This document shows positions 25,800 through 33,962 of a DNA stretch of 64,000 nt, piece by piece. The position numbers and the translations under genes were made by a program. Origin of the DNA: JAJECS01 sp965198185 (lineage in GTDB: Bacteria > Chloroflexota > UBA11872). Below the pieces are notes generated by a model, which worked only from the letters and a program-made list of their open reading frames with translations, was not told the DNA's origin and searched no databases. Position 1 is the first letter of the stretch. Each line of letters opens with the position of its first letter. The DNA lies in contig CBDAOU010000002.1 of the NCBI GenBank assembly GCA_965198185.1, positions 1,364,001 through 1,428,000 of the forward strand, in the 5' to 3' direction.

Positions 25800-26830
25800 C
25801 CGAACGCGTCGTCGCCGCCGATGCCGGAGGTGAGGATCGCAGCCTCGAAACCACGCTTCGCCCGGGCAGCCTCGCCGACGACGAGTTCATTGGGCAGCCG
25901 CGCGTCAAGCGCGGCCTGCGCTTGATGATCGAAGCGGCGCGACAACGCGGGGAGCCCGTCGACCACATTCTGCTCGCCGGACCGCCCGGCCTGGGCAAAA
26001 CCACCCTGGCCAACATCATCGCCACCGAGATGGAAGGCCGGCTGCACGTCACGTCCGGACCGGCGCTCGAACGCCCCGGCGATCTCGCCGCCACGCTCAG
26101 CAGCCTGGAGCACGGCGAGGTCCTGTTCATCGATGAGATCCATCGGCTGGGCAAAACGGTCGAGGAAATCCTCTACCCCGCCATGGAGGACTTCGCCCTG
26201 GACATCGTGGTCGGCGCGGGCAAGCCCCACGCGCGCACCTATCGACTGGCCTTGCCCCGATTCACCGTCGTCGGCGCCACGACACGGCATGGCCAGCTCA
26301 CGCCGGCGCTGAGCGATCGCTTCGGCGAGTCCTATCGCCTCGACTTCTACTCGCCCGGGGAGTGCGCCCAAATCGTGCTCCGCTCGGCTGGCATTCTCGG
26401 CGTGCCGGTCCAGCCGGCCGGGGGCGTGGCCATCGCGCGGCGGGCACGCGGCACGGCACGGGTCTGCAACCGGCTGCTGCGCCGCGTGCGTGATTTCGCC
26501 GAGGTCGAGGCGGACGGCGTGGTGACCGAGGCCGTCGCCGAACAGGCGCTGGAGGACATGGGCGTCGATCCCGAGGGTCTGGACAGCATGGATCGACGAA
26601 TCCTGTCCACCATCATCGACTCCTACGCCGGCGGGCCTGTCGGACTCCAATCCCTGGCCGCCACGGTGGCCGAGGAAGTGACGACGCTTGAATCCCACTA
26701 CGAGCCCTACCTGCTGCAGGCCGGTTTCCTCGCCCGGACCTCTCGTGGCCGCGTGGCCACGCCCAAGGCGTACGAGCACCTGGGCCTCACCCAGCGCGAC
26801 GTCGGGACCCAGCAGGGCTCGTTGCTCTGA
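25796..26830 (+). CDS. ruvB: Holliday junction branch migration helicase RuvB
   Basis: A 344-residue AAA+ motor. The family motif LRPGSLADDEFIGQ is near residue 21, Walker A GPPGLGKTT near 62, Walker B LFIDEIHRL near 112, sensor ATTRHGQL near 160 and arginine-finger region LSDRFG near 171. The winged-helix C-terminal domain ends with TSRGRVATPKAYEHLGL. GTG 25796 overlaps the ruvA stop (GTGA), indicating translational coupling. Confidence 0.96.
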   Translation: MTERVVAADAGGEDRSLETTLRPGSLADDEFIGQPRVKRGLRLMIEAARQRGEPVDHILLAGPPGLGKTTLANIIATEMEGRLHVTSGPALERPGDLAATLSSLEHGEVLFIDEIHRLGKTVEEILYPAMEDFALDIVVGAGKPHARTYRLALPRFTVVGATTRHGQLTPALSDRFGESYRLDFYSPGECAQIVLRSAGILGVPVQPAGGVAIARRARGTARVCNRLLRRVRDFAEVEADGVVTEAVAEQALEDMGVDPEGLDSMDRRILSTIIDSYAGGPVGLQSLAATVAEEVTTLESHYEPYLLQAGFLARTSRGRVATPKAYEHLGLTQRDVGTQQGSLL

Positions 26831-26837
26831 CGCCGCC

Positions 26838-27113
26838 ATGCCCCGCCTTGCCGCGACGGTGTATGGCCGGGTGCAGGGCGTCGCGTTTCGCTACTTCGTC
26901 CAGTCTCATGCTCGCCGACTCGGGGTGACCGGATACGCGCGCAATCGGGCGGACGGTTACTCGGTCGACGTTTGTGCCGAAGGCGGACAGGCTGACCTTG
27001 AGACATTGCTCGAGCACCTGCACGTCGGTCCTCCCGGTGCTCGCGTGGTACGCGTCGACGCCGCGTGGCCATCTTCGACCGGTGAATTCACGGGCTTTAC
27101 GATTCGCTCCTAA
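26838..27113 (+). CDS. acyP: Acylphosphatase
   Basis: A 91-residue small enzyme that hydrolyses acyl phosphates. The family signature GRVQGVAFRYFVQSHA (catalytic Arg near residue 20) and GYARNRADG (catalytic Asn near 38) are both present. It starts 7 bp after ruvB at ATG 26838 and belongs to the same operon. Length and motifs are normal. Confidence 0.93.
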   Translation: MPRLAATVYGRVQGVAFRYFVQSHARRLGVTGYARNRADGYSVDVCAEGGQADLETLLEHLHVGPPGARVVRVDAAWPSSTGEFTGFTIRS

Positions 27114-27122
27114 AATGCGCTG

Positions 27123-28355
27123 ATGCGCACGGACACGGATATAGCGACGCAACAAGCAACGCCCGAGACTGAGACCTATCGCGGAATGCAGATGCTCGCG
27201 TGGGTCGTACTCGTCGTGGCGCTCATGGCCTTCGTCGCGCTGGTGGTATTTGTGCCTCGTGGGATCAGCGCGGCGCTGGGCCTGGTGCAAGAAGCGCGGG
27301 ACAGCCAGGCTGTCGTCCTCGAGGGGACCGTGCTCTATCAGCCGCCCGCGGCCGCTACGTGGCGTGAGCTCGCGCCGACGGCCGACTTGTCCGAGGGAAC
27401 GCGGCTACGGACAGATGACCGCTCGCGCGCGCTAGTCAGCCTCCCGGACGGGAGCACCCTGCTGCTCTTCAACGAGACTGAGCTTGCGCTGCAGCGCATG
27501 CAATTCGGACGCTTCAATGAGGAGTCGCAGGACTCGGTGCTGCGCCTATTCACCGGTCAAGTGCGCATTGGCGTGAGCCAGCACCCGCATATTTCGGACC
27601 GTCAGATCACAGTGCTCGTCGACGATGGGCGGCTGGATCTGGCCGAGGGGAGCTATCTCGTCGAGCGGCCGGCCGAAGGCCCCAGCCATGTGGCCGTGCG
27701 CGTCGGTCAGGCCACGGTGAGCCTTGGCAATCGCTTGATCCGGCTTACCAGTCAATCGCGAGCGGAGTTCAGTATCGCCTCAGGCCTCGTTGGGCCGCTG
27801 CCAAGCGAACGAGACTTGATCGAAGATTCACTCTTCGCCAGCGACATCGGCAACGGACCGTGGTGGGGTTTCTTCGACACCGAGGCCGGGCCGGCGGGGC
27901 GTGTTGAAGTCAACGACGGAACGCTGCGTTTCGTGCGGCTCGGCGACGGCACTCCAATCGACCGGCACGGCGAGAGTGGCGTCATGCAACTCCTCGACAT
28001 CGATACTCGCGACCTCATGACGCTGAGCTTGCGGCTCGAGGCGCGTACGGATGCTCAGAGCCTGTCCGGCGGTGGAACGGCGGGCACCGAGTATCCGCTG
28101 ATGGTTCGCTTGGTCTATGCGGACGATCAGGGCAGCGAGCAGATTTGGGGCGCCGGGTTCTACTTTCAGAACGACGAGGGACTCAGCGTCAAGCTGGGCC
28201 AGTTGGTTCCGCGCGGCCAGTGGACAACGCTTGAAGTGGACGACCTTCTCGGAGCCCTGCAGCCGTCGCCCGTCAAGCTGCTCCGAATCGAGTTGCTCGG
28301 CAGCGGCTGGGAGTATGACTCCTCGATTCGCCGCGTTGAAATAACCGGGCACTGA
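27123..28355 (+). CDS. Membrane-anchored FecR-like domain protein
   Basis: A 410-residue protein with one membrane span (LAWVVLVVALMAFVALVVFV, about residues 24-43) and a large extracytoplasmic part. Residues 62-200 look like a FecR-type beta domain (EGTRLRTDDRSRALVSLPDG, then LRLFTGQVRIGV). The C-terminal 150 residues look like a carbohydrate-binding or jelly-roll domain (PWWGFFDTEAG, GAGFYFQNDEG). No sigma-factor or TonB neighbours are present, so classical iron signalling is unlikely. The ATG at 27123 is very close to the acyP stop, and a TAAAAT at 27111-27116 could be a -10 box giving an almost leaderless mRNA. Confidence 0.75.
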   Translation: MRTDTDIATQQATPETETYRGMQMLAWVVLVVALMAFVALVVFVPRGISAALGLVQEARDSQAVVLEGTVLYQPPAAATWRELAPTADLSEGTRLRTDDRSRALVSLPDGSTLLLFNETELALQRMQFGRFNEESQDSVLRLFTGQVRIGVSQHPHISDRQITVLVDDGRLDLAEGSYLVERPAEGPSHVAVRVGQATVSLGNRLIRLTSQSRAEFSIASGLVGPLPSERDLIEDSLFASDIGNGPWWGFFDTEAGPAGRVEVNDGTLRFVRLGDGTPIDRHGESGVMQLLDIDTRDLMTLSLRLEARTDAQSLSGGGTAGTEYPLMVRLVYADDQGSEQIWGAGFYFQNDEGLSVKLGQLVPRGQWTTLEVDDLLGALQPSPVKLLRIELLGSGWEYDSSIRRVEITGH

Positions 28356-28362
28356 CACAACC

Positions 28363-28743
28363 GTGAGCGGCCTTCACGTCCGCACCGGCGTCGACCTGAT
28401 CGAGATCGAGCGCATCCGTCAAGCACACCAACGGTACGGCTCGCGGTTCCTCAACCGCATCTACACCGCCGCCGAACAGGCGAGATGTCGCGGGCGTGCC
28501 GACGAGCTCGCCGCGCGCTTCGCAGCCAAGGAGGCCGTGTCCAAGGCGCTCGGCACGGGCATGCGCGGCGTGCTGTGGAAGGAAATCGAGGTCGTGAACG
28601 ACCCGCGCGGCAAGCCGCTCGTGCGGCTTTACGGCGCCGCCGAGCGCCGGGCGGCCGAGCTTGCCATCACCGATCTCGACATCAGCCTCACGCATAGCCG
28701 AGATCAGGCCATCGCGTTCGTCGTGGCGCTCAGCGGCCCGTGA
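28363..28743 (+). CDS. acpS: Holo-[acyl-carrier-protein] synthase
   Basis: A 126-residue phosphopantetheinyl transferase that converts apo-ACP to holo-ACP. RTGVDLIEIERI contains the Mg-binding Asp, and AARFAAKEAVSKALGTG near residue 48 the Glu and Lys of the coenzyme A site. The C-terminal DISLTHSRDQAIAFVV is also typical. The start is GTG 28363, and the gene overlaps nnr by 4 bp. The acpS-nnr order is common in bacteria. Confidence 0.95.
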   Translation: MSGLHVRTGVDLIEIERIRQAHQRYGSRFLNRIYTAAEQARCRGRADELAARFAAKEAVSKALGTGMRGVLWKEIEVVNDPRGKPLVRLYGAAERRAAELAITDLDISLTHSRDQAIAFVVALSGP

Positions 28744-30305
28744 CGCGGCCGCGGGCGGTTGTGAAGACTCCAGGGACGGCTTTCGACCGTGTCGTGGACG
28801 TCGCCGGCATGCGGCAACTGGAGTCGGCAACGGCGCCCGAAGTCGACCTGATGCATCGCGCCGGGGTCGCGCTGGCCGCTGCGGCTCACCGCCGCACTGG
28901 ACCACTGCGCGGGCGTGTGATCGTGGCCTTGGTTGGCCCCGGCGACAATGGCGGCGATGCCCTCATCATGGCGCGCACGCTCGCCCGCCGGGGAGCATCC
29001 GTCATCTGCTGGGCATCGCGCGCGCGACCCGGCGATCCCTTGGTTGACGCGGCGCGGGCAGCCGGCGTGCGTTGGCGCGTGTGGTCGGATGACGCCCGGC
29101 CGTTGCACCGGGACGTCCGTGCGGCGACCGGTGTCGCCGACGGCCTGCTCGGCATCGGGAGCACACCGCCGCTGCGCGGCCCGGTCGCGGCGATGCTGCA
29201 CGCGCTGCCGCAGGTAACCGGTCAGCTGCGGCTGGCCATCGACGTCCCGAGCGGCGTGGACGCCGACACCGGGCAAGCGGACCCAAATGCGTTTTCCGCA
29301 ACCGACACCCTTGCCACAGGTCCCATCAAGCTCGGCACGGTGCTTCACCCCGGCATTGCCTACGCGGGCCTGATCGAGGCCCTCGACATCGGGCTGGGCA
29401 AGGAGATTGCCGCGTCGGGTGCCGCGCAGATCATCGACGCGGCAACGATTCGCGGTCTGGCGCCGGCGCGGCCGCTGGACGGGCACAAGGGCACATTTGG
29501 CCGCCTGCTGATCGTGGGCGGGTCCGCGGCCTATCGCGGCGCGCCCGCCCTCGCAGCCCTGGCGGCGCAGAGCACCGGCGCCGGCGTCGTGACCATTGCT
29601 TCCGTCGAAGCAGCAGTCGGAGCCTGTGCCGCCGCGGCGCCCGCGGCCACCTTTCGCGTGTTGCCGGCAAACGCCGACGGATGCATTGGCGCATCGGAGG
29701 ATGCGATCCAGGCGCTCGGGAGACCTTCGGCGTTGCTGCTGGGCCCCGGCCTGAGCCGCAGCGAATGCAGCGACACGCTGGCGCGCGACCTTGCGGCCGG
29801 CGCCCGGCAGGGCGTCCCGACCGTCATCGACGCGGACGGACTCAACGCGCTCGCGGATCAACCCGACACACTCCAGGCACTCGGTTCGAACGCAATCCTC
29901 ACCCCCCATCCCGGGGAAATGCGGCGGCTGCTCGGCCTGAGTGGCACACCGCGCGGAGCCGACATGATGAACGCCACACGCGACCTTGCGGCGCGCAGTG
30001 GTGCGGTCGTCATCGGCAAAGGCTCGCCGACGTTCATCGCCGCGGACAACCAGCTGTACCTCTTGGCGCGGCCCAACCCGGCGCTTGCCGCGGCGGGATC
30101 CGGTGACGTGCTGGCCGGCGCCGTGGCCGCGCTGGCGGCGCAGGGACTTGCCCCGGTTGACGCGGCGCGTCTCGGCGTGTGGCTGCACGCCCGGGCGGCC
30201 GAGATCGCCGGCGACCGGCGAATTGCAGGAACACCGGTCGAGAGCGTGGCGCGGCGCCTTGCCCTGGCGTTGGCAGAAACCCACGAGCGGGGCGCCGCCC
30301 CGTAG
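28740..30305 (+). CDS. nnr: Bifunctional NAD(P)H-hydrate epimerase/ADP-dependent dehydratase
   Basis: A 521-residue two-domain repair enzyme for hydrated NAD(P)H. The N-terminal YjeF epimerase domain (about 1-220) has GPGDNGGDALIMAR and AIDVPSGVDADTG. The C-terminal ribokinase-like dehydratase domain has HKGTFGRLLIVGGS near 245, LTPHPGEMRRLLG near 385 and the catalytic AAGSGDVLAGAVAAL near 445. GTG 28740 overlaps the acpS stop. It ends the plus-strand operon and converges on plsY. Confidence 0.95.
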   Translation: MTRPRAVVKTPGTAFDRVVDVAGMRQLESATAPEVDLMHRAGVALAAAAHRRTGPLRGRVIVALVGPGDNGGDALIMARTLARRGASVICWASRARPGDPLVDAARAAGVRWRVWSDDARPLHRDVRAATGVADGLLGIGSTPPLRGPVAAMLHALPQVTGQLRLAIDVPSGVDADTGQADPNAFSATDTLATGPIKLGTVLHPGIAYAGLIEALDIGLGKEIAASGAAQIIDAATIRGLAPARPLDGHKGTFGRLLIVGGSAAYRGAPALAALAAQSTGAGVVTIASVEAAVGACAAAAPAATFRVLPANADGCIGASEDAIQALGRPSALLLGPGLSRSECSDTLARDLAAGARQGVPTVIDADGLNALADQPDTLQALGSNAILTPHPGEMRRLLGLSGTPRGADMMNATRDLAARSGAVVIGKGSPTFIAADNQLYLLARPNPALAAAGSGDVLAGAVAALAAQGLAPVDAARLGVWLHARAAEIAGDRRIAGTPVESVARRLALALAETHERGAAP

Positions 30306-30331
30306 CGCGAGGCCCGACGCCCGCTTTCGAC

Positions 30332-31003
30332 TCAGCCTACGGAACCGCTACCGCGTCCGTTGCGTCCGCCGATAAGGCCTGCCCAGGCCGGCAGCCGTCG
30401 CTCCTTGCCCCCGACGAACCGCCGCATGTTGTCGATGTGCTGGGTGAACATGAAGAACGCGAGCCCTGCCGCCAGCAGCAGGCCATAGCCCGTGATCCAA
30501 TCGCCGACGGCGTAGAGGATGACCGCGCTTAACAGCGCGGTCAGGGAGCCGGTCAGCGAGCCCACTGAAACGTAGCGGCTGATCACCACTGCCAGCAGAC
30601 CCGCCGGGAGAGCGATCGCGGCCACGATCGGAACAACCGCCGCCAAGCCGCCGACCGACGTAACCACGCCGCGACCACCGCGCAATCGCAAGAAGACGGA
30701 CCAATTGTGGCCGGCGACGGCCGCCGTCACCGCCAGCACCGGCACGATGGAGTCGTCACTGAAGATGAGGACGGCGGCCAGCCCGGGAAGGAATCCCTTC
30801 AGCAAATCGCCGACGATCACCAACGCCGCGGGTCCGAACCCAACCGCGCGCATCACGTTCGTGGCGCCCGACCGTCGGCTGCCCTGTGCGAACACGTCGA
30901 TGCCGAACCCGAACCGGCACACGAGCACGCCGGTCGGAAGCGAGCCGACGACGTAGGCGCCGAGCACAAGTCCGATCGCGCCGAGAATTTCGCCCACGGA
31001 CAT
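30332..31003 (-). CDS. plsY: Acyl-phosphate glycerol-3-phosphate acyltransferase PlsY
   Basis: A 223-residue integral membrane enzyme that makes lysophosphatidic acid from acyl-phosphate. GSLPTGVLVCRF near residue 20 and GSRRSGATNVMRAVG near 42 are conserved cytoplasmic loops. GHNWSVFLRLRGGRGVVTSVG near 104-124 is the second catalytic loop. About five hydrophobic segments are present. It is the last gene of the cmk-plsC-der-plsY series and cooperates with PlsC in phospholipid synthesis. Confidence 0.93.
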   Translation of the reverse strand: MSVGEILGAIGLVLGAYVVGSLPTGVLVCRFGFGIDVFAQGSRRSGATNVMRAVGFGPAALVIVGDLLKGFLPGLAAVLIFSDDSIVPVLAVTAAVAGHNWSVFLRLRGGRGVVTSVGGLAAVVPIVAAIALPAGLLAVVISRYVSVGSLTGSLTALLSAVILYAVGDWITGYGLLLAAGLAFFMFTQHIDNMRRFVGGKERRLPAWAGLIGGRNGRGSGSVG

Positions 31004-31093
31004 GAGGCAGCCCCCTAGCGCCGCGTGGCGCCAAGCTTGAAATGGGGCACGGCGCCTGTCAACCCGCAGCCTGAAGCGCGCACCCGCGGCTGG

Positions 31094-32416
31094 CTACGAC
31101 GGCCGCAGCCGGATGACGATGGGCGTGCCGTCAAAGCCGAAGGCCTCGCGCAGCCCGTTTTCCAGATAGCGCACGTACGAGGGATGCACGTTCTCGGGCC
31201 GCGCGAAGAAGGTGACGAAGGACGGCGGGCTGACGCCGATCTGGGTGGCGTACTTGAATCGCGCCTGGCGCCCCTTGCGGCTGGGCGGACCGCGGCGGCC
31301 GGCCCACGCGCGCAAGAACCGATTGAGCGGACCCGTCGCCACGCGCGTCTGCCGGACCTCGTGCACCTGGAGCCCAGCGGTGACGCTCGCCGGCACGCCG
31401 CGGCCCGTGTGCGCCGAGGTGTGCAGAAACGGCGCCTCGGGCAGGAAGTGCAAGATCCGCTGAAGGTGGAAGTCGACCTCTTTCCGACGCTCCGGGTCCT
31501 GAAGTAAGTCCCACTTGTTCGCGAGAACCACGATGCCCTTGCCGGCCTCCAGCACGAGACCCGCCACGTGCGAGTCCTGCGCGGTCGGGCCCTCGTGGGC
31601 GTCAACCATCAACAGGCCGACGTCGCACCGCTGGATCGAGCGCACGGCACGCAGGACGCTGTGATATTCCACGCCGGAGTCAATGTGGCCCCGGCGCCGA
31701 ATCCCCGCCGTGTCGATGAGCCGAATCGGCCGACCCTCCCACTCCAGCAGGGTGTCGATGCTGTCGCGCGTGGTGCCTGGCGCGTCGTGCACCAGCGCTC
31801 GCGTCTCACCCAACAGCGCATTCAGCAGGGACGACTTGCCGACGTTTGGCCGACCCACAATCGCCAGTCGCGGCAGCTCGTCGGACTCACCGGCATAGGC
31901 CACGGCCGGCAGACGCTCGGCCACGGCATCCAACAGATCGCCGGTCGCGGTCCCATGCGTCGCGGATATGGCCGTCGGCTCACCCAGGCCAAGGGCATAG
32001 AACGCGCCCGTATCCAGCCGCAGGTCCATGTGGTCGGCCTTGTTGACGACCAGCAGGTGCGGCCGCTGTCGCTTGAGCACCTCGCGTGCCACGATCCCGT
32101 CCAGCTCCGTCACCCCGGTCTGGACATCCGTCAGGACCAGCACAAGATCCGCTTCATCCGCGGCGGCCCTGGCCTGAGCCACCGCCGCCTCGGCCACGGG
32201 TGCCGGATCGTGCCAGGCGATGCCGGCGGTATCCACGACGGCGAAGGCGCGCCCGCGCCATTCCAGCTCGCCGTAGATGCGATCGCGCGTGGTGCCGGGC
32301 TGCGCCTCGACCACCGCCGAGCGCTCCCCGACCAGCCGGTTGAACAGTGTGGACTTGCCGACGTTGGGCCGTCCGATCAGCGCCACCAGCGGCAGCTGGC
32401 GATCGACGTCAGGCAT
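31094..32416 (-). CDS. der: Ribosome biogenesis GTPase Der (EngA)
   Basis: A 440-residue GTPase with two tandem G domains. VALIGRPNVGKSTLFN near residue 10 and LAIVGRPNVGKSSLLNAL near 183 are the G1 motifs; DTAGI occurs in both. NKADHMD and NKWDLLQ are the G4 motifs. A KH-like C-terminal domain follows. It functions in 50S subunit assembly. ATG 32416 overlaps plsC by 8 bp, and the upstream in-frame codons are antisense to nothing conserved. Confidence 0.96.
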   Translation of the reverse strand: MPDVDRQLPLVALIGRPNVGKSTLFNRLVGERSAVVEAQPGTTRDRIYGELEWRGRAFAVVDTAGIAWHDPAPVAEAAVAQARAAADEADLVLVLTDVQTGVTELDGIVAREVLKRQRPHLLVVNKADHMDLRLDTGAFYALGLGEPTAISATHGTATGDLLDAVAERLPAVAYAGESDELPRLAIVGRPNVGKSSLLNALLGETRALVHDAPGTTRDSIDTLLEWEGRPIRLIDTAGIRRRGHIDSGVEYHSVLRAVRSIQRCDVGLLMVDAHEGPTAQDSHVAGLVLEAGKGIVVLANKWDLLQDPERRKEVDFHLQRILHFLPEAPFLHTSAHTGRGVPASVTAGLQVHEVRQTRVATGPLNRFLRAWAGRRGPPSRKGRQARFKYATQIGVSPPSFVTFFARPENVHPSYVRYLENGLREAFGFDGTPIVIRLRPS

Positions 32417-33119
32417 CGACCGCTCCTGCCGGCGACGCGGCGTACACGCCGCGCAGACGTTCCGGCAACAGCGCCGCGATGCGCTGCATAACGTCTTCGC
32501 CTGCCTGGTCGAGCACCTCCCGCGTGAGTCTGCCGGCCGGTATGTCCAGAACCAGCACCTGACCGATGTGCAGGTCGACACGGGGGCGGCCGCGAACCAT
32601 CCGCGACCTGAGGTCCAGGTCGTCGGCGCCCCAAACGGCCACGGGCAGAATCGGGACGCGGCTCTTGACGGCCAGGTAGGACACCCCGGCCAGCGGCCGC
32701 TGTAGGCCCCGCCCGCGGCTGCGCGTGCCCTCCGGGAACATGCCGACAGTGCCGTCGTCCTTCAAGATTCGCAACAGCATTCGCAGAGGGCGCATGTCCA
32801 GACCATCGCGTCGGACGAGCACCGCGCCCCACAGGTGCCACAGGAGCGCCAGGGGCGCCGCCCGATAGAGTTCCTGTTTGGCGACAAAGGCCGTGGTGCG
32901 CGGGACATAGGTGCCCAGCAACAGCGGATCGAAGTTGCTCACGTGGTTGGCGGCCAGAATCAGCGGGCCATCCCGAGGCACGCGCTCCACTCCCTTGACA
33001 TGGACGTCAAACAGCAGCGGAAACATGAGAAAGCGGCCGAAGGCTCGACCGCCGAGGTAGGCCCACATCGATGGGCGGGGGGTGCGATTCGGTGACCAAA
33101 AGAGATAGTCAGGCCTCAC
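32409..33119 (-). CDS. plsC: 1-acyl-sn-glycerol-3-phosphate acyltransferase
   Basis: A 236-residue membrane-associated acyltransferase. The catalytic HX4D motif is in NHVSNFDP near residue 58, substrate motif FPEGTRSRG near 127, and VPILPVAVWG the fourth block. It adds the second acyl chain to make phosphatidic acid from the PlsY product. GTG 33119 overlaps the cmk stop by 11 bp, so the genes are translationally linked. Confidence 0.92.
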   Translation of the reverse strand: MRPDYLFWSPNRTPRPSMWAYLGGRAFGRFLMFPLLFDVHVKGVERVPRDGPLILAANHVSNFDPLLLGTYVPRTTAFVAKQELYRAAPLALLWHLWGAVLVRRDGLDMRPLRMLLRILKDDGTVGMFPEGTRSRGRGLQRPLAGVSYLAVKSRVPILPVAVWGADDLDLRSRMVRGRPRVDLHIGQVLVLDIPAGRLTREVLDQAGEDVMQRIAALLPERLRGVYAASPAGAVDA

Positions 33120-33816
33120 GGATCAACCCCCGGACAGCCATTGACGACCTGATGGCATGCACGACCTGAGCCGGCGTGCAGTCGTCGGAGGAGATGATCA
33201 CGGCGTCGGGTGCGGCCTGCAGCGGCGCGATCGATCGCTGCGAGTCGATGCGGTCCCGCGCCAGCAGGCCCGCGCGGATCTCGGCAATGTCAAGCTGGCC
33301 TCCTGCCTCCCGCCGTTCGCGCCAGCGGCGCTGCGCGCGGACGTCCGGGCTGGCGTCCAGGTAGATCTTGAGGTCGGCCTCCGGGCACACCACAGTCCCA
33401 ATATCGCGGCCCAGCGCCACAATGCCGCCCTCGCTGAGGGCCTCGCGCTGGGGCTCGAGCATGGCCGCCCGCACCTCGGGAATCCGCGATACCAGCGACA
33501 CGGTGCGATCGACTTCAGGGCTGATGAGTTCCTCGGTGATATCACAGTCTCCGTCGAACGCGCGGGCAGCATATTTCCCCGACGGGTCAGGCGCGAAGCG
33601 CAGGCGCAGGGAGTGCGCCGCCGCAAGCGCATCGTCCGGGCTGTCCGGATCGCCGCCGACACGCACGGTTGCCAGCGCCACGGCGCGGTAGAACAGCCCG
33701 CTGTCCAGGCACAGGTAGCCAAGCGACTCGGCCAGCATGCGGCCGACCGTCGTTTTGCCCACGGCGGCCGGACCGTCGATCGTGACAATGGGACCCCGCG
33801 CGGCGGGAGCGCTCAT
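33109..33816 (-). CDS. cmk: Cytidylate kinase
   Basis: A 235-residue kinase that phosphorylates CMP and dCMP. The P-loop is IDGPAAVGKTTVGR, a small variation on GPAGSGKST. LDSGLFYRAVA near residue 38 binds CMP, GRDIGTVVCPEADLKIYLDA near 140-160 is the family core, and RDRIDSQRSIAPL near 190 is the lid. It heads the cmk-plsC-der-plsY operon. Confidence 0.94.
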   Translation of the reverse strand: MSAPAARGPIVTIDGPAAVGKTTVGRMLAESLGYLCLDSGLFYRAVALATVRVGGDPDSPDDALAAAHSLRLRFAPDPSGKYAARAFDGDCDITEELISPEVDRTVSLVSRIPEVRAAMLEPQREALSEGGIVALGRDIGTVVCPEADLKIYLDASPDVRAQRRWRERREAGGQLDIAEIRAGLLARDRIDSQRSIAPLQAAPDAVIISSDDCTPAQVVHAIRSSMAVRGLIREA

Positions 33817-33962
33817 GAGTGTTTGCCGCTGCGCGACGCCACCCGTGCAGTATATGGGCCGCCAAGATGGCTTACGGGCAATCTGCCGTCACAGTCAATC
33901 ACGGCCGTCCGTTTGCGCATGTGGCTCAACCACGTGCCCGCGGGCCGTACACTCGGTGCTCT

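Noticed and set aside
28704..30284. 526-codon minus-strand open frame opposite nnr
   Set aside because: The plus strand encodes an unmistakable two-domain NnrD/NnrE protein; the antisense frame is Arg/Gly/His-rich with no domain.
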